DNA of 64,000 bases. Source: Serinus canaria (taxonomy: Eukaryota; Chordata; Aves; Passeriformes; Fringillidae). The translations under genes and the position numbers were made by a program. Below the pieces are notes generated by a model, which was given only the letters and a program-made list of their open reading frames with translations, made no database searches and was not told the origin of the DNA. Positions 23,251 through 37,090 of the stretch are shown in pieces (the first letter of the stretch is position 1; every line of letters starts with the position of its first letter). The stretch is from contig NC_066313.1 in NCBI RefSeq assembly GCF_022539315.1, forward strand, positions 34,881,059 through 34,945,058. The letters are read 5' to 3'.

Positions 23251-26200
23251 ACAGAGGATGAGAGAAATAGGCCAGGTTCTCTTCAAGTCTTTTGGATTTG
23301 GCTTAGGTTGATGATTTTGCCTATGGCTTTTTTGTTCCACACATAAACTGGGGATTAGTCTCTGCATCCTGTTCCACCTGTGGCCCCTCACGATTTACAC
23401 ATTGTCTTTTCTTTCCCAGTTTGGGTATCCTGAGAAGAAGCATAGAGATGTGCTGGGATCTTGATGACCTCCCGATCTAAGTGCCATCATTCTTCTAGCC
23501 CTCCTCCTGCCACGTGATTTTTCATGATGCTTCCACACCTGTACATTTTTGTCTATTCCAGTTTAAACACCTCTGCTCCAATTCTCTACACAAGACAGAT
23601 GCTGTTCTCCTAATATTTAATGTAGAAATTCATGATGAACTGTGATGCTGAAAAATATGTTAATGGGGCATTACAGAACTGATAGTGAACTCTTGTCGTA
23701 TTAAATAGCAGTATATCATCACTGGTGTATTACTTCCCACTAGAAGGAATGTTGCAGTAGCAGGAGTATTATGGGCTTGAAAGCAAAGGAACATTAAGCT
23801 TGTTTTTCATTTAATCCACAGCTGAGTATACCTCATAATACAGGTAATTGCTGTTAAGAGTTGTTAACATAATCTGCATATTTTTCCTTGGAACTGAATT
23901 AATCTCATCTAACTATCTGCAGTGCTGACATTTACTTCTGAGATACCCTAAGTTCTGGGTTACTGGTGAGGAGAAATGTACACTTCTAACTAAGATACAG
24001 TTTTTTTGGCCTATTTTAGATACCTACTTTAGCATAACAAAAATAACAGCTACATATGTTTATTTTCCCCTCTCTTCTCAATTTTGAAGGAAGCCTATAG
24101 AGAGTAGTTGAAATATAGAAATCTACATTTAGTTAGTAAATATCACGCCAGATGTCTACTTTCTGTAATAATGGCCCCTTGACTATTATTGTGACCACAT
24201 GTGGACAAAACAGAATTTGCCTGCTGGCCCCCAAAGAATCAAGTCAGTGGTGGAAATACTTCTGGAATATAAAAAATTTGAATTAAAATATCTTTTCCAT
24301 CTGTATAGAATGGAGGGATTGACTTCTTTTGTGACATAATTGAATGTATTTTCATTTAGTGAGTGGGGACAAAATCCATTTTTATATAAGGGAGAATCTA
24401 ATCCAGAATCACAGGTTTTCACCTGGCACATGATAAAAGTCAATCAAATGTCCCCTGCACATGACAGCATTTTTTATTCCATTTTCTTCTTACTGATAAT
24501 TGAGATGATAACCTATTTATCTCCTCTGGTAGGTAAAGATCAGCACCCAACACAACCAAACAAGGCAACTGCCTTCAAGCTGCTGTGTATTTAATATTTT
24601 GGTTTTTAGCGGTTTTGACCTACTGCTGCTCTTACTAGTTTAAAGGCTCAGATTTCAACTTTTTCACATGACCAATGACTCTGTTATCACTTCTGGTATG
24701 TTGCAATGTCTGTGCAACTCCCGTTCTACCATTATAGTCAAAGGTTACAAATGTAGCTACTAATTTTCAGCGCTCCCTCAGGAATACTTGAATCTAGCCA
24801 GAGTGGCATGGGTCTTTCTGATGACATGGCTGACAGCTGCATACTGATGTTTGAATATCCCAGTGGATCCAAAATAGTGCTATATGCTGAGGTTTAGGCA
24901 TTTGAACCCTGCTCCATCTGGTTTTGAAATTCTTGGACTAAAATGCTGGACAGGGGAGTTTTTGAGCTGCATTTCAGTAAGGTAAAGGAAAAAGTAAATA
25001 ATTTGTCCTGAATGGGATTCCCTTTGAATGACTCAAGGCTCGTTCGTCTACTGAAAGGCACCTTTCCTGCCCTCTCAAAGCTCCAAACTCCAAGATCTTT
25101 TCAACATGTGTAATTGCTATTAAATCTGATCCAGATGTTAAGAAATAACAAACTGCTATTAAAAGCTAGTGGAAACATTTCCATAATGGAAGATGGTCAC
25201 AAATGTGACGTGTCCAACACTGCATTGCAAGTGCTGAAGGATTTTTCAGTATCTGACTGCAGCCCACATTAGCAAACCAAGCCTGATTCTTTCTTTTTTT
25301 GATTTCTTTTATTTTTAATTTTTTGTACAAAAGACCATAGCAGGTCATGCACTTGTCATATTCAAAGAGCTTTCCTACAGGAAGGACTTGAGTTCTTTGA
25401 AAAAGTGTGTAGGATCAGGAACATTGGTTAATCTGTACTGTCTTACTACTGTAGATAATAATAAAATAATAACAATCTAAGCTAAATAATAATCAGTTGC
25501 ACAGCAGCATGAAAATCAGAGTATTTCACAGAATCACAATAAGTCCTTGAGCCTTTCCTCTGTTCTAACAGGTCCTGTCAAAGCAGATAAACAAGAGAGA
25601 GGTTCAGAAACCAGTGCCCCTTCAAAATAAGAGTTGACAGCAAAAGGAGTGATTGTACTGTGGAAATGGATTTTGCCATTTGAAATGGAGAGAAAACATG
25701 TAAGAAGAGTTAAGCTCATCCCTAAGACAAAGCTGCTGGAAGCAGGCTCAGTCACAGAACTCTGCTGCAGCATCCACCCCTATGAAGTGACAATGGACAA
25801 CAGTACAGATGTTCAAGTGCAATGCCCTAAGTTGGTGGCAGTGTGAACAGTGTATTTGAAAGGGAAGCCCAGCAAGGACTACTCAGTTACTGGGGAGAGC
25901 TGTTTGTAGGAAGAGGTGCTACTGCCACTGCATCACAGAGGTTTGATGATGGCTTTCAGCCTTTCTGTAAAAGGGTGAGAATATGCTATGGCTCTGCTCC
26001 TCTTATGACACAGCATTCCAAATGAGTAACACATCTCTGTGTGTAGATGAAAAAACATGGTTTAACTTTCTTGTCAGGAAGGCCTAATGGCACTTTTCAC
26101 TCATCTCTCTTTGCAAAAAAAAATCGCTGTATCTGCTGAGTGAAAGCCTTGACAAAAAAAGAGAAATAAAAAGGGGGAAGAAGGAGGTCCTTGAACTAAC

Positions 26201-26260
26201 ATTCTGAATAATGCTTCCCATCATGTTGACTCTCTTCTTCTAATTTACACTAAAATTGAT

Positions 26261-26333
26261 GTTGGGTTTTTTTTGTTTGTTTGTTTGTTTGTTTTTTTGG
26301 TTTTTTTTTGGTTGGTTTTTTTTTTTTTGTTGC
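26261..26333 (+). repeat. (TTTG)n / poly-T simple repeat
   Basis: T-rich tract with six tandem TTTG units followed by T-runs broken by GG and GTTGG. Low complexity, may be unstable in assembly or replication. Confidence 0.9.
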
Positions 26334-29300
26334 TGATTTAGGCCCCAGTTCAGCATGATTACAAAGTTGAAAACTATGGCTTTATCCGCACTGCAGAATG
26401 CTGATTGCAGGCTCTGTTATATTATGTCAATACTCTCATGTCATTAGTGTTGTGCTTTCATATTGCTTATTGTAATGATCCCCCTCCTGTAGAGTGTGCT
26501 GAAACTTTGCACACATATGATCAGGCCTTGCTCTCCTTATGTACACAGTGCATTAGAGCAAATGGGTCAACAGCAGCTGGCTGAAAGATCAAGCACTGAA
26601 TTTTGAAATAACCTTTGCCAAATCTGTAGTCTATGAAATCAACATTATTATTCTTAAAATACCTTCCATCTATAACCAAACCTCTGAAGTGCACATTTGG
26701 GATTGTGCAATATTTAATGAAATATTAATTTTATATGTGATGGATACTGTCCCAGAATGAATAAGGAAGAACTTCACCAGTATTCTCAAGCAGAACATGT
26801 CATTGATACCAAAGACAAACCTTCCTCGACTTCAAGACATATCTTGTAGGAGTTGTATGACAATCTCCCTTCAAAAAACCTATCATTCTTGATTAGATTA
26901 CAGTGAATATTGATAGAGAATGGAATAAATATCCACATGGTAGTTTTTTTATTAGGACCTTTCTGGATCTGTGTCTTCATTATGTTCTTAGTTTTGCATG
27001 GTGAAATATGTAGAAAGAAAATTCTTAGCTGCTGTTGTGCTGCAGATTTCATGTCAGAAATGCTGGGGAAATAATGCAGGAGTGGAGGAGGGGAAATTCT
27101 TCTTTCTGCAAATAGCCAATGTAAACTACCACCATGACTTAAATGACTGAAGGTCATCCCCTTCCTGTATTCATAAAGTAACAAATTTTATCAGCATTGT
27201 TAAAGTGAGCATTTTAAAGTTTGAATAGGCACTTAAAAGATGGCAGTGGAGTTCTTACTCTGCAGTGTTTCACAAAACTCTGAATCTGTGGAAGTTATTG
27301 AATGGTAGGGGTAGAAACAGGGTTATTCCCTTGTCCTACCTCAAGCAGCTATGAAGAGCAAATCTGAATGAATCATCGCAGGCTCTTTCTATAGTTGGGG
27401 TGTTACTCATCTCATGCTAGCACAGACACTTATAAACTTAGCTCCAAGGACTCCAACGTTTCAGAATTCACCTGTTTACAACATTCAGCTCTGCACATTT
27501 ATAGTAGCCTATTATTACATCCATTAAGAGCTTTTTAACAAATTCTTTTGAGTGCTTGAAGATAGCTATTCCATAATGTTAATGAGCAGACTTTCCCTGC
27601 TGACAGATGTGGTATGATTCAAAGTTATTGTCAAGGCTTCTGAAAGCTGAAGAAAGTAGACACTTGAAGGAAAGGTATTTATATATATGAATTAACAGAA
27701 ATGAGTAACTTACAGAAAGGCATTAGATGATACAAAGAAGGTAGCAGTTTAAGTCCAATGCATTCTCTTTCATTCGAATCAGTGATTTTGCACCTCTTAC
27801 AACTTAGTGTCAATAGCAAGAGCCAGGGCCTTTGTTTACCACACACTTCACCTTTCACAGAGATTTTCACAGTGGTGATTACAACAATTTTTTATTGCTA
27901 AATATCATCAAGGTGTCTTAGGGCTGTTCTTTGCCTCTCCCGCTTTCCTAAGCAATCTGTTGCAAGATAAGTCTTGCATTGGGTGCTTTGCCTCAAAGGC
28001 ACTTTTCTGTCATCACTGTGTATGGAGCCAGGATCTGCATGTTGTGGAAAATAGCATAGGTTAACTGTCTGTTAGGGTACTGCCTGATTTTTTTGAGCTT
28101 TGGCACCTCAGTAGTTATGATCACAAAATTCAGCACCTCTGTTAGGTGGGTTGAAAGCAGTCTGCAGTTTTTTTGCTTGAAAATCTGTTGACAAAAGTAG
28201 AACCCAAGGTGGACTTTTCTTCCTCTTAATATGAAACTCTCTTGCTTTAGAAAACTGTTTTAAGGGTTTAGTTATTAATTATTACTCTTTTTCCTTGTAA
28301 TGTGGCTTAGCTCGGCATTTCATTTCACAGTACCCAAGTGAGCGAAAGCTGTTGTGCAACAAAGTCTTCCCATACAATAACAGTACCACCAACTGTTTTT
28401 TTTGGGGAACAAGTAACTGAGAAAGGTTTACACAGTAAATAAACAAACCTCAGAGCTATATAATATTTCCTGGTTATGCAGAGACATAGAATCTCACAAC
28501 ACTATAAGTTAGTTTCTTAATAGTAAATAAGCCAATTTCTCCCTTTGTGAATTAGCACTGCAGGCTGGTATTCTCTGCAGTACAACTGTGATAATTTTTT
28601 TCATTATATATCTCAAAGGCTGTTTCCATGCTGATCTTACAGGCATTAATATCAACCAATCTACTTGGTAAATATCTCTGAGATGCTTTATTGCTTAGCA
28701 TCCTGGTAGTCTAATTTACTTGCGTGCTACCACTTTTAACTTTCTCCTGACAGAGTAAGTCATGGAAAGTCTCTTTCTCAAACAGGGGCATGCTGTTTTC
28801 ATTCAGTTTCTTTTGGAGAGGAAGTTGATGCCCAGAAGTGGTGGTGTTGGAAGCAAAGGGGATTCCCTGGCTTGTACCAGCTAGTGTGATAACCCAGAGC
28901 TCAGGGAACAGGGATGTGCTGCTGGGCTGTAGCACTCCAGCCTTCCTCTCTGTTCAACTCAGAGCTGGTGGCAGCAATACCATCAGGAAGAGAAAACAGC
29001 TACCTCCCATCTTCTCATTTCATGCTCTCCTTGCTAAGATCATGCATAGGAGAAAAAAAAAAAAAAAGGTTTTCCAGTCTGCAGTTTGAATAATAGAATA
29101 GTAAATCCTTGTTCCAGAGTGCATTTCCCAAGGCATTAGGGAAATGCCCTCCACCTCCCACACACTAGCTGTGCTGAGTGGAAAAATGCTCTGTGTTACC
29201 AGAAGTAGGGAAAGCTGCCAAGGTGTCATGGCAGGTTAGGAGGAAGACAGAAACCTAATCTAAAGGCTGATGGAGGCTTATGGATAGAAGAAGGATAGAA

Positions 29301-31399
29301 AATGTCTGAATAAGGCTGGATGACTAAACCAATGCTGACACATTGCTTTTATGAGGGAAGAAAGGAAACCAAAACATGCCTCTTTGAACTATCACAAAGT
29401 GAATTTTTATAGCAATAGAAAACAGAAACCTGTGCCTCAGTGAGGCCTGAACTAAAACTCCAATCTGTGCTAAGAACATTTCTGTAGGGACACAGATGGA
29501 AAGAGCCTTAATATCAGAGCACATGTCTTTGCTCATGACCCTGAGATCAGCATCATTCCTTTTGCTGCTGGCTGTCATTTCTTTAGTTCTGCTTTTGTGA
29601 AATAATTGCCTTTAAGGAAAAGTATATGGATTATAATAAATAAAGTTATGTCCAAATATAATAATCCAAATATTGCTACTGTGAATGAAATTTTAAAATG
29701 CCATGTAAACTTCTCAAGTGGTGGATGGAGAGAACAACATCCAACTGGTGTGTGGTGACAGGTACCTGAGGTAGCATCGTCCATAAGGCAGTTTGTCAGC
29801 TCTTGGCTTTGAGAGTCAATTAAATTTAGAGTATAGCCAAAAAAATACTTACTCCGTGGTGGAAAGGGTGGTAGAGGGGACAGCTGGCTAAAACCATGAA
29901 AGATTTGTGTTGTTTGGTCTCTGTCTCTTCTTCCATGTTATTTTTGTGCTTCCCTCCTGGTCCTTTTCTCTCATATAACCTCTCCTCTTCCAGCCTATCA
30001 GGAAATGTCTATATGCCTTGAAACCCTTAAATTAATTTTCTTTTTCCATTTCCTTTATCTGAGTTTTTCTGTAAAAATGGTATTCTCTTGTGTCTTCCCA
30101 AGATACCTAAAATCCCTCTGCTAAAACGAGCAATTATAAACAAGACCTTTGCTTTTTTATTTTTTTCAATTTGATTTTCAGATGTAGGATATGGCTTGTA
30201 AGGCCTCTGTGAACAATAGCAGAATACAAAGACAATCCCTGATACCTATTGACTGTGTTCAAAACTGGCCTGATTGGAGAATCCAGGTATATCATTTTGG
30301 GGGAGAGAAAGAGGGAAATATGGTTTTGTCAAAATAGGTAACAATTTGCTGTAGGTATGTGGTAGGCAGCATCTAATATGTTTAAGCAAGTGCTACATAT
30401 AGAAACTGAGTACCTCTAGATTTTTAGAAATCTGGTTGAAATCTGGTTTAGAAACTTGAGTTGTATTTGACCAGGGAATTTTCACTCACGGAATTTCTTG
30501 GTCACACCAATAGATGGCAATCTGTCTTCATGTCCCTTCATTTCTTCAAAAGTCAGCTAAAAGGTGAGGAGGAAAGAGAGAAAACAGTTTTCCTCAAATG
30601 CTTTTTTCCCCCTTTTATGTGTCAGAGTTTCAAAGCTAAATGTTCAAATGCCCTGGAAATGAGAAATTATCTGAAAACTAGTACACTGCATGCTACCACA
30701 GCACAAATTACCCCATGCTGTCCTGTCAGATTTAATCTGCCTGAATCATTTTTGGAAGTGATGATATGGGATTTAGTTTCCATGTGAGCTAGTAAACTGA
30801 GATTAACACTGTTCTTGATACTATTGCATATTTTAATCTAAGATTCAATTTATTGCCCAAGTTCTACGTTGTGAAATCTTCAATAGATATCAAAAAGATA
30901 GGAAAAATAAAAAAATAAGATAAAGAAATCTCAAGTCATATGGAAAATACTTGATCTTCCAATCTGATTGTGTTTTGTGCTACAGCACTGCAATTCAGAA
31001 ATACCTGCAAATGAAATATCTCAGTGTCAGATTAGCAAATGTGATGGTAAAATTAAAACTGAGTCTCATTTGCTCTGCTGCCATTGTGGGAGCACTTGTG
31101 GACTTCAGAGATAGCTTTTCCAGAAAAACTGTTTTGATTAGAGAATCTGAGTGTTGAATTAATTTAACCTTTTTACTCCCTTTTTTTACTTGTACTACGA
31201 CTACTGCCACACAGCCCATGGGCATACGAGATAGTTTTTAGGAGATATTGCCTACAAAAACTAATTTAATTGTTGCCAGTTTGTTTATAAACTGATAAAC
31301 ACAGGGAAATGAATGCCTTTGCCCTGGCTGTGCAGTTCTCTGCACCCAGGAGTGGTCTGGGACCATCAAGTTCAGTTCATTTGGCAAATAATAGTTATT

Positions 31400-31850
31400 T
31401 CAGCTGCATTGTCTTGTTGATCCAGGGTGTACCTGGATAAGGCTTTATGTGGAAAGTGGCTGAGCAGTTGCTCCCTGCAGCCTGATAGGTGGGACAGAGC
31501 TCCCTGGATCCCAGGAGGCACTGGTATAAATAATATCCCACTGGATAAACAGAGCAGCATCACGGGGAGCCATGCAGCCCTGCCAGAGCCACAGAGGCCT
31601 GGGGCTGCAGCAGAAGAGCTCAATGCTCCCTCCCATGCCCTGCAAGAAGGGCTGCCCCAAGCTCTGCACCCACTGCCCTCTGCTTCACCCCAGCCCTTCC
31701 CCTGCATGACCTGCCTCCCTCCTGCAGGGTTTGCACCGGGATTTGGGAAGATGTCTGTGCGGGTCTCTCATTCTGCCTGGCACCATCTGAAAGCCCCACA
31801 CTGTTTGGGAAAGAAGCAGTGTGCTTCTGCAGCACATACTTCTCCTTGAA
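31400..31850. other. Locally GC-rich segment, nature unknown
   Basis: About 450 bp with higher GC than the surroundings. Plus-strand frame 31427-31849 and two minus-strand frames stay open across it, which GC-richness alone can explain. A TATA-like TATAAATA at 31525-31532 lies about 43 bp upstream of an ATG at 31571 that opens a 45-codon Cys-rich frame (MQPCQSHRGLGLQQKSSMLP..., ending SPSPA). I recognise no family. It might be an old repeat, a lineage-specific RNA exon or unconstrained DNA. Confidence 0.3.
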
Positions 31851-32164
31851 TTCTTGGCATGCTGTAATTTATTCTGCCCTTTCTTGCTCTAGCAAAGAAA
31901 ACACTGCAAGTCAGTAAACAGGCCTTAATCTAGAGTTATTGTTAACTAAAGAATGCAGGTAGTGCTGAAAATAAATTGCATCTACTAGCAGTGCACATTA
32001 TGAAACCAGGCATTTCTTACAGGATCCTCCCCTTTACCAAAATGAGTGCCTTGTGTATAAAGAATAGCTCTCCTATTTTTGTTGGGTGTGCTCATAGCTG
32101 ATGAATAGAGCTGAGGCTCAAGAGGTTGTTGTGGATTCTGAGGACAGTAATAGGGTGTCTAGAG

Positions 32165-32205
32165 CAACAAGCTAAAAGAAAATGAAGTTTTCTTTTAGCT
32201 TGTTG
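32165..32205. repeat. Perfect 18-bp inverted repeat with 5-nt loop
   Basis: Left arm 32165-32182 (CAACAAGCTAAAAGAAAA) and right arm 32188-32205 are exact reverse complements separated by TGAAG. A further GAGCAAC/GTTGCTC pair (32162-32168 and 32211-32217) overlaps the left arm. It would fold as a hairpin in RNA or a cruciform in DNA. Confidence 0.9.
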
Positions 32206-35200
32206 GTAATGTTGCTCATTAATTACCCATTCTTCTGGTTCCCAAGTGTAAACATGCTGTGCTTCCACAAGTCTGCAAGAACAGAAAAGGGCATAAAGTG
32301 CCTTGCACCGTTCTTACCTTTCATAACATTTCTGCCCTGATCATATGCTCACATTTTATGTAGGGATTTTATGTATTTTATGTGCTTCAGAGGTTCAGTT
32401 TTTTTTGTAATAGGACATCCATTTGCTTCCAGAGGGAGGATTATTCTGCCTCTTTGTATTTTATGAAGCCTTTTCCTTTAAAAAAAAGAAAAAAAAGATG
32501 CCCCAGCCACGGTCTAGGATTATGTGAAATGGGGAGAGAATATACAAAACCCAACCTTCAGCCTCGGGGGTGAATGTCCATAATCTGAAGCCAACACCAG
32601 ATGAACTGCTGAAGGGTTGCTGTTTAAGCCTTGATACCATTACCTCTCCTCTTTGACCTGAAGAGATTGATTGTCTGTTCCTGGAGTATTAATGAGTTTG
32701 CTGAGCTTCTCTGCAGCAAACCTGTGGGCATGAACTTTCTCTTGCCTGAAGGAATGGAGGATAAATCTCTGAGCTTGTTTTGATGGCTTCAGGTTAATTG
32801 CTGATACAGGGGATTTTGTCATTTCTTCAATGAACAGCATCAGAATCTATGAATTTTATATTTCCTCAAAAAAAAAAAAATGCAGGGGAGTCAGGTAAAT
32901 GTAAGGAAGGAATGGGAAAGAGAGGAAAACACACTAGCATTATTTTTCTGGTCTCAGAAATGTATTTACCAATCCACTGAATAAATTTTAACAAGACACG
33001 AGTCTCTGTGCAGCCCCTGCCAGTTCCCCAGTAGATCCAGAGCACTCTGATCCTAGTGAAAGGGTATCAACTTCATTAATGGCTGCATTCTCCAGATACA
33101 CACAAATTAATCAAGCATGTATGAGAAGTTAATGAGTATAAAATTAATGGGGTATTTTTGCTGCCTTTTGTAGATATTTCTAAGTAAACAAGGATGCTTA
33201 TTTCTGGGGCTAGAGAGCAAAGTTAGAAAACTACTAAGTCAATAGTTTTTTTATTCATTTTCAGTGAGCTTCTGAGGAGGATCTGGCAGTATAAGCACTG
33301 CAGAAAGAGGGGGCCCTGGATACAGCTCCAGGCTAAAAGTTTCAACACTCAACTATAAAGTAAGAGTGTTAATCTCCTGCAACTTTATAGGTCACTTTAC
33401 TCTCTATGCCTCAGTTTCCCTCCAAAACCTGCTGTTTTTCTTCAGGGTGAAATTTATTCTTCTTTGTGGGGACTTGATGAACCCTAGTTGTGGGAAGGAC
33501 ATGGACTTTTTGGGAGAGCACTGTGGTACTGTAATGTAGAATATCTGACCTGTAATCACAGGATAGGAAATTCCTGGGCACCAACAGAAGGCCAGGGTGC
33601 ACTGCTTACATTAATGTGCTCTGTTCTGTGTCACTGCAGGCCTTTGGCATTTCCTCTGTTTGGGTTCTGGATCCTTTCTGAGCATGGATTGTCAATTTCA
33701 CCAAACAAGGGCAAAAGGACTAAATACAAGCAATTTTCAAAATAAATGCTGAACATATCAGTTCACGCAACATTAAGTTCACTATTATGTGGATGTTCTT
33801 TCAGCCACTCTGTGTGTCCTGTTTATTTCACAGCATGCTTGCACATTTAATGTATGAGTTTGAAAGGGAGAAGGAATGTAATTTCACCTGTCACCTGGGG
33901 AAAGTTACCTTGTTAATTTTCTGTTGTTTGGCATTCTGAGCTCTTGAGGTTTATCCCTGCCAAAGGATATGACCTTTAGTGAACTGAGAAACACAGCATG
34001 CAGTCTCTGTCTTAAACCAACTGTTGCATGGCTTTTCATATTTATGTGAATGTCCTCCAGCATAATGCGAGAAACCAGGAAGGATCACATGAAAACCCAC
34101 CAGGATTATGTTGGCTCATTCCTTAAAGAAGTACATACTTTCACACAAGCACAGCTTTTCTCATAATGGAAAAAATAAGAGGAACCCTTGTATGCCATTG
34201 GAAAGACTGTTTAATGGAAGCTACATCTTCCACTGACAGGAGCAATGGGGCCATGTTTGGCCCCACAAGTAGAAACTGGATTTATTCTGAGCCATCACTT
34301 CTTTTGAAACATTTCTGTTTAGCCAAGGACCTGTATACCAGAAGAGGAATGATAGATAGTCATATTAATTCTATCTTTAGTCTTAGCTGAGACCACCAAC
34401 ATTAAAATGCCACAGCATTTTTTTTTGTAGCATTTCCCTAGGCTAAGTTTCTGTGCAAGTCCTAAATGTAGATTTCCATAATATAGTGTATTGTGATGTC
34501 TTTAGCATGCTGCCTTGGCACTGATCACTGAATTTTCTGGGTTTATTGTGTTGCTGGGCTTAGAGAAAAAGTCCCCTTAAGGAAGAAAACTCTGTAAAGA
34601 AAAAGTAAAATAATGATTCCTTATGAACCAAAAGGGCAACGCAGGCTCCATTACAATCCCTAGAAAGAAATTATGCTAATCAAGGGAAGGAGAAAGGGAG
34701 CATTGCAATAGAGATGGCAAAATAACTTATGAGAAAGGAAAATTAATTCTGTCATGCCAAGACCAATCACCTTTTCTTCATACTATCCCCTCAATGCTTT
34801 TTCCAGCTTCCTTCCTGATATCTCTTGTGTCAGCAATAGGTCAAAATTTATGGAGGATTTGGATACAGAGAGTGTCCCTTCATCTTCCCTAGTGTTTTTT
34901 CATGATTCAGTATAGTACATTCTTCCCCTTCAGCCTTTAATTCTGTTCCCCTTCAGGAAAATCTCTGTTGCTTTCAGGGAATCTCTGGAGGGTTTTCCCA
35001 GTCTTCATTGGCTGTTTTTCTCAAAAAGACTGTCTCTTGCATAAATATCTCTGTCCCCAAGCTCCAGTGAGCAAACTTAAGGTGGCAGTTTATGTCCAAA
35101 TAATTTTACTAATAGGTCTTATTTATTTGAACTTCTTCTGCCTAAGCATCAGGACTTTAAAACATCCAGCAAGGGTGGAAATATTCCAGTAATGAGGATG

Positions 35201-36854
35201 TGACCCACAATTTGTTGCATGTTTTTATTTTGCCAAGAATATCTTGTACTTTCATTAATAAGACTTTTCCTGGCTGTTTGGGAATAGGGTGCACAGAGTA
35301 CCAAGCATGAAAATAGTGAGTCCCTCCTGAGCTCTTTCTAATGGCCTTGTACCCTAGCAGCCTACAGCTTCCAGCAGACCTGGATTGTGATATGGAGAGT
35401 GAACAGAGAGGGAGCAGAATGACTGAACCTGGGCAAAGGAACTACAGAGAATGAGTTAAAACAAGACCTGAAAGATAAGGATTGGAATTAGGGCAAGGGG
35501 CAGGTCATTGGTGCACTGAAGGTGAGATGGGCATGCCTTAGGCAAGGATCCAAGTTGGGAAGGATCTGGTACTGACTGGGCAAGGAGCCTGGTGCAGGAG
35601 AAAGAGCAGGGAGTTGAGGACTGAATGTGCTTAATGTCTGATGGCTGGGATTGGGTTGAGAAGCTTGTCTGGAAACTGGTGTGGCAAGGATTAGGAGAAG
35701 CAGTGCTGATGAACCATGTAGAGTGGGAGGGAGAGCAAGAGGAGAGCAGGGTAATGTTGGAGTGAATCCAGCTGGGGCTGGTGAAGAGAAGGGCAGACAC
35801 TTCATTCACTCACTGCTGGGGTTCCCGTACCATGTTTTCCTTGCTCTCTGCTCATGTCAAAGCTTCCATCTCCCCTATGAGAGAAACATATTCCCCACCC
35901 TCCATGCTGATTCACGTCAAAGATGACAATCAGCACTTGCTTTCAATTACTTCATTAGTTTGAACTAGTTGAAAGCTATTTTTGCATCCTTCAGGGATCC
36001 AGCCTGGCCTGAGCTCTGTGACTGACACCCCATAATAAAATAGCTTCTGCCTTTTTCCATTTTGCAGTTTGTCTGCATATTGCAGCAAGAAATACTTTCC
36101 CCAAATTCCACTCTTTCTTTTGCACATTTCAAATTAATCTCTGGGCCATTCCTTCAAGCTGAATCTGGTCTGTTTATTTAGCTGGATAAATGTCTGATAT
36201 AAAATCTCATTAGCCCAACAATTACCTTTGACACCATAGATGAATAAAGTCTCTTTGCCATGTAAATTAGGAAATCATACTAAGTGCCTTCCTGCTCTGA
36301 GAAGGCACACTTTTGAAAAACATTCAAAATGCAGAAAATCAGTTAGAGTTATTAGAGTTATTAATATTTCTGTGGTGGGTACAGTTCATGTCAGATATCC
36401 CAGATATCACCAGACACAGGATTTTATTATTACTCCTCATGATGAAGCTGTCCCTCTGCATCATATGTAGACCAAAAGCCTAGCTGCTGCATTCATCATT
36501 CCACTGGATGATTCTGTCAGTCCTTCCTGTATGGCATTTCTTTGGAAAATTGCAAAAAGAATGAGACAAGAACTGGTCTACAAAGGAAGAAAAAATCAGA
36601 AGGTGAGTCCATTCTTTGCAGTGCTTCTATTATCAATAATAACTTTAATAACTAGTATTAAGCACTATTAATGCAAACAATTATTTACAGTATTAATGCA
36701 AAAATATTTAAAGCGCAGGAAATTTGGAGTTCAGTTTGATTTCCTCCTCCATTCCTCAGGTATTCTCTCTGATGTGGTGAAAAGACTCTCAGTGAATGTG
36801 GAAGATGCTCAGGATTTGGGTAGTGAGGGAGCTGGCAGAAGTGCTCACTGAGCC

Positions 36855-37090
36855 ACTTCCGTCATTAGATTCAGTATTAGAAAAAGTTTCTTCATGGAAA
36901 GGATTGTCAAGCATTGGAAAAAGCTACCCAGGGAAGTGGTTGGGTCACCTTCCCTGGAAGGATCCAAAAGAAGTGTAGATGTGGCACAAGAGAGCATGGT
37001 TTGGTGGTAACTTGGCAATACTGGGTTAACTGGTGGACTCGATATTAAAAATCTTTTCCAACCTAAATTTGATTGTAGGATTCTGTGATT
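36855..37090 (+). mobile_element. CR1 LINE 3' fragment
   Basis: Sense CR1 end: TTAGATTCAGTATTAG, GTCAAGCATTGGAAAAAGCTACCCAGGGAAG, then TTGGCAATACTGGGTTAACTGGTGGACTC and AATCTTTTCCAACCTAAATTTGATTGTAGGATTCTGTGATT. Same general subfamily as the copy at 22.9 kb. Confidence 0.88.

Larger units (their letters stand above)
20446..31399. other. Gene-free stretch with one CR1
   Basis: About 11 kb without a supportable gene. It holds the CR1 at 22.9 kb, the T-rich repeat at 26.26 kb and an A-run near 29051-29067. Open frames such as 21332-21712 (plus) and 26786-27184 (minus) show no recognised domain and no flanking splice or start context worth calling. Confidence 0.55.

Noticed and set aside
25520..25570. 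Possible antisense CR1 tail (CACAGAATCACAATAAG)
   Set aside because: Only about 12 bases resemble the CR1 end, and the following sequence does not continue into CR1.
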